From: SZUA-265 sp966249405
GTDB lineage: Bacteria > Myxococcota_A > Polyangia > Polyangiales > Polyangiaceae
Assembly (NCBI GenBank): GCA_966249405.1
Contig: CBINDO010000018.1
Location: 1 to 55,731 of the forward strand
Length of the DNA: 55,731 nucleotides
Direction of reading: 5' to 3'
Shown here: one piece after another, positions 25,251 through 32,762 of the stretch
How positions within the stretch are numbered: the first letter of the stretch is position 1
How the letters are laid out: every line of letters starts with the position of its first letter
Notes under the pieces: model-generated
Told to the model about the DNA's origin: nothing
Database searches by the model: none
What the model saw: only the letters and a program-made list of their open reading frames with translations
Made by a program: the position numbers and the translations under genes

Positions 25251-26381
25251 ATGAATCTCCAAAATCCGCCACAAGCCACGGTCCCGCTCAGCGTCTTCGA
25301 GTCGCTGCCCAAGACCGACCTGCACGTACACTTGGACGGTTCACTGCGCCTGCAAACCATCCTCGATCTAGCAAAACAAGACAACGTCACCCTTCCAGGC
25401 ACGACGTTGGAGTCGCTGCACGAAGCCATTGGATGCGGCAAGAACTTCGGCTCACTCACCGAATACCTGCGTGGCTTCGCCATCACGCTCAGCGTCATGC
25501 AGACCGACGAGTCACTGGCTCGCATCGCCTACGAGTTGGCGGAAGACGCTCATCAAGAGAACGTTCGCTACATGGAGGTGCGTTACGCGCCCATGTTGCA
25601 CACCCAACGTGGCCTACCCTTGTCACGAGTGGTGGAAGCCGTGCTCGAGGGTCTCACCAAGGCCCGCGAAGACTTCGGCATCAAGTCGAACGTGATCCTG
25701 TGCGGGATCCGCAACATCTCTCCGGAGAGCTCGATCCAGATGGCGGAGCTCGCCGTGGCGTACAAGGGTCGCGGCGTGGTCGGCTTCGACCTGGCTGGTG
25801 CCGAGGAAGATTACCCCGCCAATCGCCACATGGACGCGTTCAAGCTCGTCCGTGACAACAACATCAACTGCACCATTCACGCCGGAGAAGCTTATGGCCC
25901 CGCTTCGATTGCTCAGGCACTCCACGAGTGCGGCGCTCATCGCATCGGGCACGGTTGCCGGTTGATCGAAAACGGTGACCTACTGCACTACGTGAACGAC
26001 CACCGCGTGCCGCTCGAGTGTTGTCCGTCGAGCAACGTCCAGACGGGAGCAGTGCGCGACTTCAAAACGCACCCGCTCAAGCTGTATTACGACCTCGGGT
26101 TGCGCGTGACGATCAACACCGACAATCGGCTGATCACGGACACTACCGTCTCACGCGAGTTGTGGCTGGCCCACACCAAGATCGGGCTGTCGTTCTCCGA
26201 CATCCGCAACATAGTGCTGGCCGGCTTCAAGTCGACGTTCCTACCCTTTCACGAGAAGCGCGCATTGATGCGACGCGTGGCCGTCGAACTGGCGGAGTAC
26301 AACGACTCGGGTGAACGCATTCGCCCGCCGCGTGACCACAACTCGCTCGTCAAGGCGGAGGCGGCCATCGAGCTCGTGTGA
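25251..26381 (+). CDS. add: Adenosine deaminase
   Basis: The ATG at 25251 (MNLQNPPQATV) gives 376 residues; an upstream extension of the frame to 25095 is not typical. Zinc ligands and catalytic residues are in place: TDLHVHLDGS with His25 and His27, CTIHAGEAYG with the conserved His/Glu, HRIGHG, and the final TINTDNRL with the metal-binding Asp. The enzyme deaminates adenosine (and deoxyadenosine) to inosine in purine salvage. The length is close to the bacterial norm of 330-380. It stands alone and converges on the CoA-binding protein gene. A 14-bp tandem duplication includes its stop codon. Confidence 0.95.
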   Translation: MNLQNPPQATVPLSVFESLPKTDLHVHLDGSLRLQTILDLAKQDNVTLPGTTLESLHEAIGCGKNFGSLTEYLRGFAITLSVMQTDESLARIAYELAEDAHQENVRYMEVRYAPMLHTQRGLPLSRVVEAVLEGLTKAREDFGIKSNVILCGIRNISPESSIQMAELAVAYKGRGVVGFDLAGAEEDYPANRHMDAFKLVRDNNINCTIHAGEAYGPASIAQALHECGAHRIGHGCRLIENGDLLHYVNDHRVPLECCPSSNVQTGAVRDFKTHPLKLYYDLGLRVTINTDNRLITDTTVSRELWLAHTKIGLSFSDIRNIVLAGFKSTFLPFHEKRALMRRVAVELAEYNDSGERIRPPRDHNSLVKAEAAIELV

Positions 26382-26401
26382 AGTCTATCGTGTGAAGTCT
26401 A
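26374..26401. repeat. 14-bp tandem duplication over the adenosine deaminase stop codon
   Basis: TCGTGTGAAGTCTA occurs twice in direct succession (26374-26387 and 26388-26401). The TGA stop lies in the first copy, so the second copy is untranslated. The exact identity suggests a recent slippage event. Confidence 0.9.
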
Positions 26402-26412
26402 CGGCGCGACGT

Positions 26413-26430
26413 GGGCGCCCCCCGGCGCCT
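26413..26430. terminator. GC-rich hairpin between convergent genes
   Basis: GGCGCC-CCCC-GGCGCC (26414-26429) forms a 6-bp stem with a 4-nt loop, extendable by one G-T pair. It lies between the adenosine deaminase and CoA-binding protein genes, touching the latter's stop codon. No T tract. Confidence 0.45.
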
Positions 26431-26840
26431 CAGCCTCGCCACTTGAGCACGACCAGGATGCACGGTCCGTGCGCGATTACCGAAATCCCGGCGGCACGGG
26501 CCTTCTCGATGGCGCCGTCGTGTTCTGCTCCCGGTTGAAACCAAAGGTGGCGTATGCCCAGACCGATGGCCTCGTCGACGACCTTGGCGCTGACCGACGG
26601 CGGGGTGATGATGGAGACGGCGTGAGGTACCTCGGGCAGCGCGCCGAGGGTGGGATAACACGTGGCGCCCTCCACCGAAGTAGCTCCCGGATTAACGGGG
26701 TACGCGGTGCGTCCTGCCTGCCAGTAGCAACGCAGCACCTGATTGCCGTATTTCTCGCGCGAAGCCGAAGCGCCGACGACCGCGAAGGGGCTGCCGTTGA
26801 GGAACGTTGAGATCGCATTGTCCGTTCGACTGTTATCCAT
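26430..26840 (-). CDS. CoA-binding (YccU-type) protein
   Basis: The ATG at 26840 is preceded by AGAAGG at a suitable distance; 136 residues. It has a small Rossmann fold as in CoA_binding proteins: FAVVGASASREKYGNQVLRC near the N-terminus, YPVNPGATSVEG, a central VPHAVSIITPP, and LWFQPGAEHDGAIEKARAAG with the conserved QPGA. The end GPCILVVLKWRG replaces the more usual 'NRCxxxE' ending. This family resembles the CoA-binding part of succinyl-CoA synthetase, but the role of the stand-alone protein is not established. It stands alone. Confidence 0.9.
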   Translation of the reverse strand: MDNSRTDNAISTFLNGSPFAVVGASASREKYGNQVLRCYWQAGRTAYPVNPGATSVEGATCYPTLGALPEVPHAVSIITPPSVSAKVVDEAIGLGIRHLWFQPGAEHDGAIEKARAAGISVIAHGPCILVVLKWRG

Positions 26841-27072
26841 GGAGGCCTTCTCGTGCTGGAGCCAGAGCAGAAGTTTGGACTCTAGCACCACACGGGTACG
26901 TTTTCCTCCCGTCGAATCGACCCATCGCGAACTGGAGGGTCGTGGGTAACCGCCACACCCGCCGGTTTGCGACACGAGGTGGGGAGGTTTTGTCGCCGCC
27001 CCTAGGCCCCTTTGCTATGAGGATGGGGTGTGCCGGCCGTTGGCTCGTCGTGCAACTGTCCGTAGAGGTGCC

Positions 27073-27975
27073 ATGCGAATCGCTCGAAGCCGTTCACTGC
27101 TATCCATGCTCGCCGCGGCGCCCGTCGCCACGGGCTGCTTCCTGAGCGGGGATTACGAGGTCACCGATGAGACGGTGACGATCGGTGTGCCCGATACGAC
27201 CGAGGAAGATACTTGGACACAGGACCAGCCTACGGGCGGAGCCACACCGCCGCCTCCCGTCCAACCATCGCCAGAACCACACGCGGCGACCACTACCCCG
27301 ACGTCGGAGCCCAACGCGTCGTCCAGCGTCGTCCCATCGACGACGGGCGCGCCTTCATCCGCGCCCTCCACCGAGGCGCCCGAGTCCACCGCTGACGTCG
27401 GTAGTACGATCGGCGCGTCCTCGGACGTCGGGACCAGCGGAGGCGAAACGAGTGGCTGGACAAACTCCGACGACGGCTGGTGGCGCGACTCCTCCGATTG
27501 TGATCGTCAAGGGCCGGGGCCGGGTAACTGCCGCCAAGGCTGCGCAGCCGGTGAGGAGCAAGACCCACAGGGGCGTTGTTATTGGTTCAACGCCGGACAG
27601 GGGACGTGGAATCAAGCCAAGACCGTGTGCGCCAATCACGGCGAAGGTTGGTTCCCGATCACGATCCACGACGAAGACACCGACGAGTTCGTGTCTTCAC
27701 GGCTCAACCGCATTGGTGAGACATGGCTCGGCGCGCAATATTCGATGGGCAAGTGGCGCTGGATCGACGACGAGACCGTGTTCTGGAACGGTACTGGCCC
27801 GGCAGGTTCCGCGATCGCAGGAGTCTTCGCCAAGTGGGGCACCAACGAACCGAGCGGCTCGCCGGGCGAGAATTGTGGGCGCGTCGAGTCGTTCAACAAC
27901 GACATGCGCTGGGGTGACAGTGAATGTGGCGAAATCAAGTTGATCGCCTGCCAGGGTCCACCACCAGCCCAGTAG
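27073..27975 (+). CDS. Lipoprotein-like protein with a C-type lectin-like domain
   Basis: The ATG at 27073 is preceded by AGAGG; 300 residues. The N-terminal signal ends near VATGC (Cys22), a non-ideal but possible lipobox. Residues 30-135 are a Thr/Ser/Pro/Glu linker. Residues about 153-294 look like a C-type lectin-like domain: CYWF (169-172), WNQAKTVCANHG, the WLGAQ strand (218-222), KWRWIDD (227-233), a FAKWGTNEPSGSPGENCGRVE loop with an EPS motif, and MRWGDSECGEIKLIACQ (278-294). The cysteines (186/293 and 268/285) have the canonical spacing. CTLDs bind sugars or proteins, often with calcium through the EPN/QPD loop; here it is EPS. Confidence 0.85.
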   Translation: MRIARSRSLLSMLAAAPVATGCFLSGDYEVTDETVTIGVPDTTEEDTWTQDQPTGGATPPPPVQPSPEPHAATTTPTSEPNASSSVVPSTTGAPSSAPSTEAPESTADVGSTIGASSDVGTSGGETSGWTNSDDGWWRDSSDCDRQGPGPGNCRQGCAAGEEQDPQGRCYWFNAGQGTWNQAKTVCANHGEGWFPITIHDEDTDEFVSSRLNRIGETWLGAQYSMGKWRWIDDETVFWNGTGPAGSAIAGVFAKWGTNEPSGSPGENCGRVESFNNDMRWGDSECGEIKLIACQGPPPAQ

Positions 27976-27988
27976 ACCCTGGGAGTGT

Positions 27989-28021
27989 CTCCCCATGCCG
28001 CACCTGCGGCGGCACGGGGAG
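27989..28021. terminator. Long hairpin between convergent genes
   Basis: CTCCCC-A-TGCC pairs with GGCA-C-GGGGAG with one A-C mismatch and a GC-rich upper part (27989-28021). It lies 14 nt after the lectin-like gene and 7 nt before the end of the DAHP synthase gene. There is no T tract, so a shared bidirectional terminator is a reasonable but unproven reading. Confidence 0.6.
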
Positions 28022-28027
28022 CCCTCA

Positions 28028-29113
28028 CTAACGGCGTGCGCGGACGGCGCGTGCCAAGTCGCGGAGAACATCCGCCGTCGTCGCGACGTCGATGCAGCCG
28101 TCGGTCAGGCTCTGTCCACGAACGCGTTGCGCTAGGGGCGTAGCCGCCTGCTTGCCCGCTACCAGGTAACTCTCGAGCATCACACCGAGGATGGGTCCGC
28201 CTTCAGCCACTTGGGCGGCTACCTCTGCCGCGACACGCGGCTGGTTTCTGTAATCCTTCTGGCTGTTGGCATGGCTGCAGTCGATCATCAGACGGGGGTT
28301 GCTCGCGCCTCTCGAGAGCAACGACTCGTGAGCGGCGCGGACCGACTCACGGTCACTGTTCGGGCCTTTGGCGCCACCACGCAATACGACGTGCGTCGAG
28401 GCATTCCCGGCGCTAGTGACCAACTGCAACCGCCCATCCGGACACATCGACGGGAAGTGGTGCGACTCTCGTGCAGACAACATCGCATCGACGGCGACCT
28501 CGACGCTGCCGTCCGTGCTGTTCTTGAAGCCCACGGGAAGCGCCAAGCTCGACACCAATTGACGATGGACTTGGCTCTCGGTGGTGCGTGCCCCAACGGC
28601 TGCCCAACTCACCCACTCTCCGACGAAAGGGACGAACAGCGGGTCGAGCAGCTCTACGGCGCACGGCATTCCCATCGCCGAAAGCCGCTGCAGCAGGTCG
28701 ACCCCAGAACGAAGTCCGTATTCGACGTCGTTCGATCCATCGACGTGTGGATCGCTGAACCACCCCTTCCAGCCCACCGTGGTGCGAGGCTTTTCGAAGT
28801 ACGTACGCATGCAGATGAACAGCTCGTGCTCGGTCTCTTTCTGCAGCGCACTCAACGCCTCGGCGTAGTGCAACGCCGACGTCGGGTCGTCGATTGAACA
28901 GGGTCCAACGACGACCAACAAGCGCGAGTCGACGCCCGCGACGATGTCTCTCACGCGTGCTCGCGAGCGCTCGACTACTCGCGGGTCGCCGCGGCCCTCG
29001 GACGAAATGCCCGAAGGCGGAGTCAGACGTTGGGCGACGATACCGGGCGAACGAGTGGGATGCAGGCGCTGGTGAGTTGGTGCGCCGTCTATGGCAATGC
29101 TTGGGGAATTCAT
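28028..29113 (-). CDS. aroF: 3-Deoxy-7-phosphoheptulonate (DAHP) synthase, class I (AroF/G/H type)
   Basis: A 361-residue class I enzyme, which condenses phosphoenolpyruvate and erythrose 4-phosphate in the first step of aromatic amino acid synthesis. Family motifs: VVVGPCSIDDPTSALHYA (67-84), MRTYFEKPRTTVGWKG (101-116), GFKNSTDG, and the metal site region MIDCSHANSQKDYRNQP. The length fits the AroF/G/H group (about 350). The ATG at 29113 is the first start in the frame. Directly upstream is an apparent transcription attenuator with an aromatic-rich leader peptide (see separate entries), suggesting control by charged Phe, Trp and Tyr tRNA. Which of AroF, G or H it is nearest to cannot be told from sequence by eye. 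PEP synthase is encoded about 10 kb away. Confidence 0.93.
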   Translation of the reverse strand: MNSPSIAIDGAPTHQRLHPTRSPGIVAQRLTPPSGISSEGRGDPRVVERSRARVRDIVAGVDSRLLVVVGPCSIDDPTSALHYAEALSALQKETEHELFICMRTYFEKPRTTVGWKGWFSDPHVDGSNDVEYGLRSGVDLLQRLSAMGMPCAVELLDPLFVPFVGEWVSWAAVGARTTESQVHRQLVSSLALPVGFKNSTDGSVEVAVDAMLSARESHHFPSMCPDGRLQLVTSAGNASTHVVLRGGAKGPNSDRESVRAAHESLLSRGASNPRLMIDCSHANSQKDYRNQPRVAAEVAAQVAEGGPILGVMLESYLVAGKQAATPLAQRVRGQSLTDGCIDVATTADVLRDLARAVRARR

Positions 29114-29141
29114 GAGAGACCTTTTCGTGGGCCCGAAAACG

Positions 29142-29171
29142 AAAAAACCCTACTCGCGGTGGCGAGTAGGG
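29142..29171 (-). terminator. Intrinsic terminator (attenuator) upstream of the DAHP synthase gene
   Basis: On the minus strand, CCCTACTCGC (from 29171) pairs perfectly with GCGAGTAGGG (to 29148) over a 4-nt loop, then TTTTTT (29147-29142). This is a textbook intrinsic terminator. The DAHP synthase start codon is only 29 nt further on, leaving no room for a promoter in between. Transcription of the gene must therefore cross it, so it most likely acts as an attenuator. It could also end transcripts from the upstream dnaJ-type gene (stop at 29404). Confidence 0.9.
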
Positions 29172-29215
29172 TCTTGTTTCAGGCGCTTACTGGTTGGTGG
29201 TTAGCTTTTCACTGG

Positions 29216-29311
29216 CTAATTTTGCCGTTCCAGGTGCGCAATCGTGCCCTCTCGCCGTGCTGAGCACGGATAGCTAAACCAATACCAAAAGCGGTTGGTA
29301 GCCGAGGACAT
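29216..29311 (-). CDS. Aromatic leader peptide of the DAHP synthase attenuator
   Basis: A 31-codon minus-strand ORF (ATG 29309-29311, TAG 29216-29218), too short for routine gene finding. Residues 8-14 read FWYWFSY: two Phe, two Trp and two Tyr in seven codons. A run of regulatory amino acid codons before a terminator is the hallmark of ribosome-mediated attenuation (as in trp and phe leader peptides), and all three aromatic acids suit DAHP synthase. Within the same ORF, codons about 18-22 contain GGCGAGAGGG (29247-29256), able to pair with the 5' arm of the terminator. The ribosome-binding site is weak; GTG one codon earlier is an alternative start. Found by reading the sequence; untested. 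Confidence 0.8.
   Translation of the reverse strand: MSSATNRFWYWFSYPCSARREGTIAHLERQN
29247..29269 (-). promoter_or_regulatory. Antiterminator strand and competing hairpin in the leader
   Basis: CCGTGC-TCA-GCACGG (29269-29255) is a 6-bp hairpin beginning just after the aromatic codons. Its 3' end overlaps GGCGAGAGGG (29256-29247). That sequence can pair with CCCT-A-CTCGCC of the terminator's 5' arm (29171-29161): ten pairs with one bulged A. If a ribosome stalls on codons 8-14, the pairing strand should remain free and block the terminator; if the ribosome moves on through codons 18-22, it would be masked. Confidence 0.6.
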
Positions 29312-29403
29312 CACCGTGAAGGCTAAAGCCGACGTCGCTTCCGCGCAACTGCAATTTGCGTCACGCACGAAACATTGTCGGTTCGGGTCCGGTGCGGCCG
29401 CGT

Positions 29404-30324
29404 TCAGAGGCGGATCGCTTCGCGCTCGCTCAGGTCCGTCAGCTCCCCGATCACACTGACGGCCTTTTCGACCGTGGGGTCGCCCGGTGGCGGCAGTTGG
29501 ATCAGAAACCTCACGAACAGGTCGCCCGTGCGGTTCTGACGGCGGACCCCCTTCTCACGCAGGCGCACCTGCTGGCCACTCTTGGCCCCGGCGGGGACGC
29601 GGAGTGAGACATCACCATGGGGCGTGGGAACACGAACCTTGGTTCCGGTGTACGCTTCGGCGACGCTGATCGGGAGATCCAACGTCAAGTCCAGACCCTC
29701 ACGCTTGAAATGAGGGTGTTCCTCGACGCGAATGGTCAGCAACAGGTCTCCCGCGGGGCCACCGCCGCGTCCAGGAGCGCCGCGACCCGGTACCCTTAAC
29801 TTGTCACCATCACCGGCCCCGGGCGGGACACGCACCGTCACCTCGTCGTCGGCTCCGGGAACTTTGATTTTGATGTTCGTGCCTTCGATGGCCGACAGGA
29901 AATCCACCGTCACGTCGGCCGTAGCGTCGCGCCCGCGCGCTTGACCGCGCTGAGCAGCGCCGCGGAATACGTCACCGAACATGTCGCCGAAACCACCGAA
30001 GCCGCCCCCGCCGCCTTGACCGCCGAAGATGTCTTCCAGTGTTCCACCGCCAAACGGCGACTTGCCAGACCGGTAAGCACGCGCGACGTCGGCGCGGAAA
30101 CCCTCGCGCAACCCCTCCTCGCCGAACTCGTCGTAGAGGGCGCGCTTCTTGTCGTCGCTCAGCACTTCGTGCGCCCGATTGACGGCCTTGAACTTCTTCT
30201 CGGCTTCGGCGTTACCCTGGTTTCGGTCGGGGTGGTATTTGACGGCGAGCTTCTTGTACGCCTTGCGGATTTCATCCGCCGACGCGCCCTTCGCTACGCC
30301 TAACTCTTTGTAATAGTCGGACAT
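29404..30324 (-). CDS. DnaJ-type co-chaperone without zinc finger (CbpA-like)
   Basis: A 306-residue protein. The J domain occupies residues 1-70 with the essential HPD at 31-33 (KYHPDRN). A Gly/Phe-rich linker (about 92-118, FGGQGGGGGFGGFGDMFG) follows, then two beta-rich peptide-binding subdomains from about 135 (VTVDFLSAIEGTNIKI onward). The four CxxCxGxG zinc repeats of true DnaJ are absent, so it belongs with CbpA/type II proteins that stimulate DnaK and hand over substrates. It is upstream of the DAHP synthase leader on the same strand, so read-through could feed the attenuator. Confidence 0.93.
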   Translation of the reverse strand: MSDYYKELGVAKGASADEIRKAYKKLAVKYHPDRNQGNAEAEKKFKAVNRAHEVLSDDKKRALYDEFGEEGLREGFRADVARAYRSGKSPFGGGTLEDIFGGQGGGGGFGGFGDMFGDVFRGAAQRGQARGRDATADVTVDFLSAIEGTNIKIKVPGADDEVTVRVPPGAGDGDKLRVPGRGAPGRGGGPAGDLLLTIRVEEHPHFKREGLDLTLDLPISVAEAYTGTKVRVPTPHGDVSLRVPAGAKSGQQVRLREKGVRRQNRTGDLFVRFLIQLPPPGDPTVEKAVSVIGELTDLSEREAIRL

Positions 30325-30590
30325 TTAGACCCCAAAACAGCGAACCCAAGGTAAGAGCGGTGGGGCGTGTGTTCAAGCCCCCAAGTGGTGTGATTTCGTC
30401 GCCCCGGCTGGCGCCACGGCGCGGTACGCCGCCGCCTCTACGCGGCTCTCGTTACGGGGCGATTTCGGACGCCCGAGCGGCGAAGGTGCGGGCCATTCTT
30501 CAACGATTTCGCCGGTTTGAGCTCGCGCCATGGCTCGGGCGGCACCCAATCCGGAAATCCGAACGCGCCGAGACCAGCCCGAGCCGCACC

Positions 30591-31409
30591 TCATCGCCGG
30601 TCCGGTTGACAGCGGACAACCAAAACATCCGAGGTCGCCGAAGGCTGGGCATCGGTGAAGTCCGTCGTCCAGTGCTGACGGCCAAAGCCGTAGTGCTCGA
30701 GCAGCAGCCGCATCTCCTGGGGAAAGAACTGGCGATGAGTTAACAGCAGCTCCCATGGCTCGGTCCCGTCGACGGGGGCGAAATGCAACCACGCCGACAG
30801 CACCTGACGCTGCGGTGAGTAGTGGAAGCGCTCCGCGTACCGCACGCGTTTGCCCGAGTCGGGGTCGATCAGAGAGCCGCCCTTGTACCAACGTTCGGGA
30901 TCGACGGCGAGGTCGCGGACGCGCGGCGTGGCGTAGTCGAACAACAACTCGCCCCTGGGTTTCAGGTGGCGTTTGACGGTTTCGAAGAACCCGCGCACGT
31001 CGTCGGCCGTGTAGAGGTGAAGCACCGTGTTGAACGGCGCGATCACCCAACGGTACGTCGCGCCGAGATCGAGCGCGCGCATGTCCCCTTGTTCGACTTT
31101 CACGCGCCGCTGCACCGCGACCGGTTCGACTGCCAAACGCGCGCGCAGCGAATCGAGCATCTCCCGGCTGCTGTCCACGGCTGTAACGCGGATGCCAACA
31201 CGGGCCAACGCCAGGGAAACGCGACCGCTCCCCGCGCCGAGTTCGAGCACTGGGCCCGGCTTCGCCGCAATCGTGTCGACGTAGAACTGAACGTCGGTGC
31301 GACGATTGCGGTAGATCTTGTCGTAATAGGCCGGGCGCGCGTAGAGCGACGTCGCTCCCAGCTCCAGCCGTGGCTTCAAACCCCTTGTGGGTTGGTTTCT
31401 TTGAGCCAC
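30591..31409 (-). CDS. Class I SAM-dependent methyltransferase
   Basis: A 272-residue protein with the SAM-binding motif PVLELGAGSGRVSLALA (about 53-69), the acidic TAVDSS after strand 2, and post-motif WVIAPFNTVLHLY. The fold is the standard Rossmann methyltransferase; the substrate cannot be read from sequence. The likely start is GTG 31409, inside the rpoZ gene, giving a 34-nt overlap; a later non-ATG start is possible because there is no Met before residue about 83. The overlap implies translational coupling with the omega subunit. Confidence 0.88.
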   Translation of the reverse strand: MAQRNQPTRGLKPRLELGATSLYARPAYYDKIYRNRRTDVQFYVDTIAAKPGPVLELGAGSGRVSLALARVGIRVTAVDSSREMLDSLRARLAVEPVAVQRRVKVEQGDMRALDLGATYRWVIAPFNTVLHLYTADDVRGFFETVKRHLKPRGELLFDYATPRVRDLAVDPERWYKGGSLIDPDSGKRVRYAERFHYSPQRQVLSAWLHFAPVDGTEPWELLLTHRQFFPQEMRLLLEHYGFGRQHWTTDFTDAQPSATSDVLVVRCQPDRR

Positions 31410-31615
31410 TCTTTCACCACTTCATCGGTTTCGCGGTGAAAGTGAACTTTGCCGGCGGCGATTTCGCGCAGACTCGTCACCGAGTGTTTGTTGGTGGAGC
31501 GAACCAAGGCGTCTTGCCCCTTCATGAGCTGACGGGTGCGGCGCGCAGCCAACACCACGAGAGCAAAGCGGTTCTCTTCTTTTTCCAAGCAGTCTTCGAC
31601 GGTTACACGTGCCAT
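31376..31615 (-). CDS. rpoZ: RNA polymerase omega subunit
   Basis: A 79-residue protein of normal omega length. The N-terminus MARVTVEDCLEKEENRFALVVLAARRTRQL (read in parts) is the family core: it contacts beta-prime and helps assemble and stabilise RNA polymerase. The conserved block DALVRSTNKHSVTSLREIAAG follows. In many proteobacteria rpoZ lies next to spoT or gmk; here it overlaps a methyltransferase gene and lies downstream of a DTW-domain gene, an unusual neighbourhood. The start ATG is unambiguous. Confidence 0.95.
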   Translation of the reverse strand: MARVTVEDCLEKEENRFALVVLAARRTRQLMKGQDALVRSTNKHSVTSLREIAAGKVHFHRETDEVVKEWLKETNPQGV

Positions 31616-31780
31616 GATTTGAACCGACCGATCGGGTCGTGCGCCTCACACAACGCGAGCGCGCCCCTCGAGCGGTGGGGAGCGGAAGCTAGTCCATGTG
31701 GATCGGCTCTTGCAAGTCGCGCTGCGCACAAAAGCGAAGCGGGAGGGAAATGTCACTGCAAAGCCGAGGAAGTAACCTGC

Positions 31781-32431
31781 TCAGACGTTCAGTGACTCGA
31801 CCCAATGAGGCACCTTGCCATAACGCCGCAGCAGCGCGCGATGTTGCCAGCGGTCGAACGCTCCTAGGTAACTCGTGAGGTCGAAACTGGGGTCGAGTTG
31901 CGAGAGCGCAAAGCCGACCGCCTCCAGAGTGCACAACAATCCGGGTTCACTTCCTCGGCGCAGGTGGTAACGGCTGGTGTGTTGACCGAGCTTCACGTGC
32001 GGCAGCGTCTGCAGGGAGACCTCTCGCCGCACGACCCGGCGCGATTGCGACCAGGTGCCGTCGGGAACGATCAGATTGGCCGAACGCCAGCGTTCGGCGC
32101 CGTCTCGCTCCAACAAATCGCTCAAAAGCACGGCGTCCACGCTTGGATAAAGCACCAACCCCGGGGTTCGATCCAACCCGTCGATGCACTCTTCGGCTCG
32201 TTGCCCTTGTTCGATATTCGGGGTGCCCCGCAGCAAGACCCGGCTGCTGTCCCCGAGCAACAAGGCCGCGAGCTTGGCCGTGTTCGTCGGCTTCTGCCAC
32301 TCGCTGTGGTGCACCACGAACGTCGTCTTGGCGGTCGCGGGGGTGCGCGGCAACTCCGCGCAGATACACGCCTCCGGCAGTAATCCGCAACACTCACAAC
32401 GCGCGGCTCGGTATCCTCGTCCTTTGGCCAT
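31781..32431 (-). CDS. DTW-domain protein, putative tRNA-uridine aminocarboxypropyltransferase
   Basis: I chose ATG 32431 (MAKGRGYRAARCECCG), giving 216 residues; the long upstream frame is Arg-rich and unlike the family. Near the N-terminus is a zinc-type cluster (Cys12, Cys14, Cys15, Cys22, Cys24). The family motif DGTWSQSRR, which gives the DTW domain its name, and RYHLRRG follow. DTW proteins such as TapT make acp3U in tRNA, using SAM as aminocarboxypropyl donor. The target position here is not known. It lies 165 nt upstream of rpoZ on the same strand. Confidence 0.88.
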   Translation of the reverse strand: MAKGRGYRAARCECCGLLPEACICAELPRTPATAKTTFVVHHSEWQKPTNTAKLAALLLGDSSRVLLRGTPNIEQGQRAEECIDGLDRTPGLVLYPSVDAVLLSDLLERDGAERWRSANLIVPDGTWSQSRRVVRREVSLQTLPHVKLGQHTSRYHLRRGSEPGLLCTLEAVGFALSQLDPSFDLTSYLGAFDRWQHRALLRRYGKVPHWVESLNV

Positions 32432-32762
32432 GGGTAAAGTGGGCGGCACCTTAGACGCAACGACCAGTGGAAGCAACCGCCGATCCCTTCTGCGGCCGAC
32501 TCGGCACGGAAACGCGCGCACATGTCTCACCAACCCTCGTCCGGCTCGGGGCCTCCACGAAACTCTGGCAAAAACCCGGCGAGACTCGCGCTGCGCGAGT
32601 GGGCGCGCCGTACCTCGCGTTTGGCGCCGTTCGAGCCAGGAGTTGGCGTGCCGTGCTCCGCCGGAGCTGGACGTTTCGCGCACGGCTTGGAGTGTTTTGC
32701 GGCCGGGCGGAGCCCCGAGCCGAACTTCCCCACGACGCGAAGGCTCGGGATAGAAGTGGCCG
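32432..32762. other. 331-nt gap between the DTW and MopE-like genes
   Basis: Divergent intergenic region. No credible ORF on either strand. A small perfect hairpin, GCTCCG-C-CGGAGC (32655-32667), is present. I could not identify a convincing promoter pair. Confidence 0.5.

Noticed and set aside
29030..29263. A plus-strand 77-codon frame with GWWLAFHW as an aromatic leader
   Set aside because: On the plus strand the hairpin precedes these codons and no aromatic gene follows; the minus-strand leader fits gene order and terminator polarity.
29180..29290. A T-box riboswitch upstream of DAHP synthase
   Set aside because: No T-box consensus or specifier loop could be found; the leader ORF explains the terminator better.
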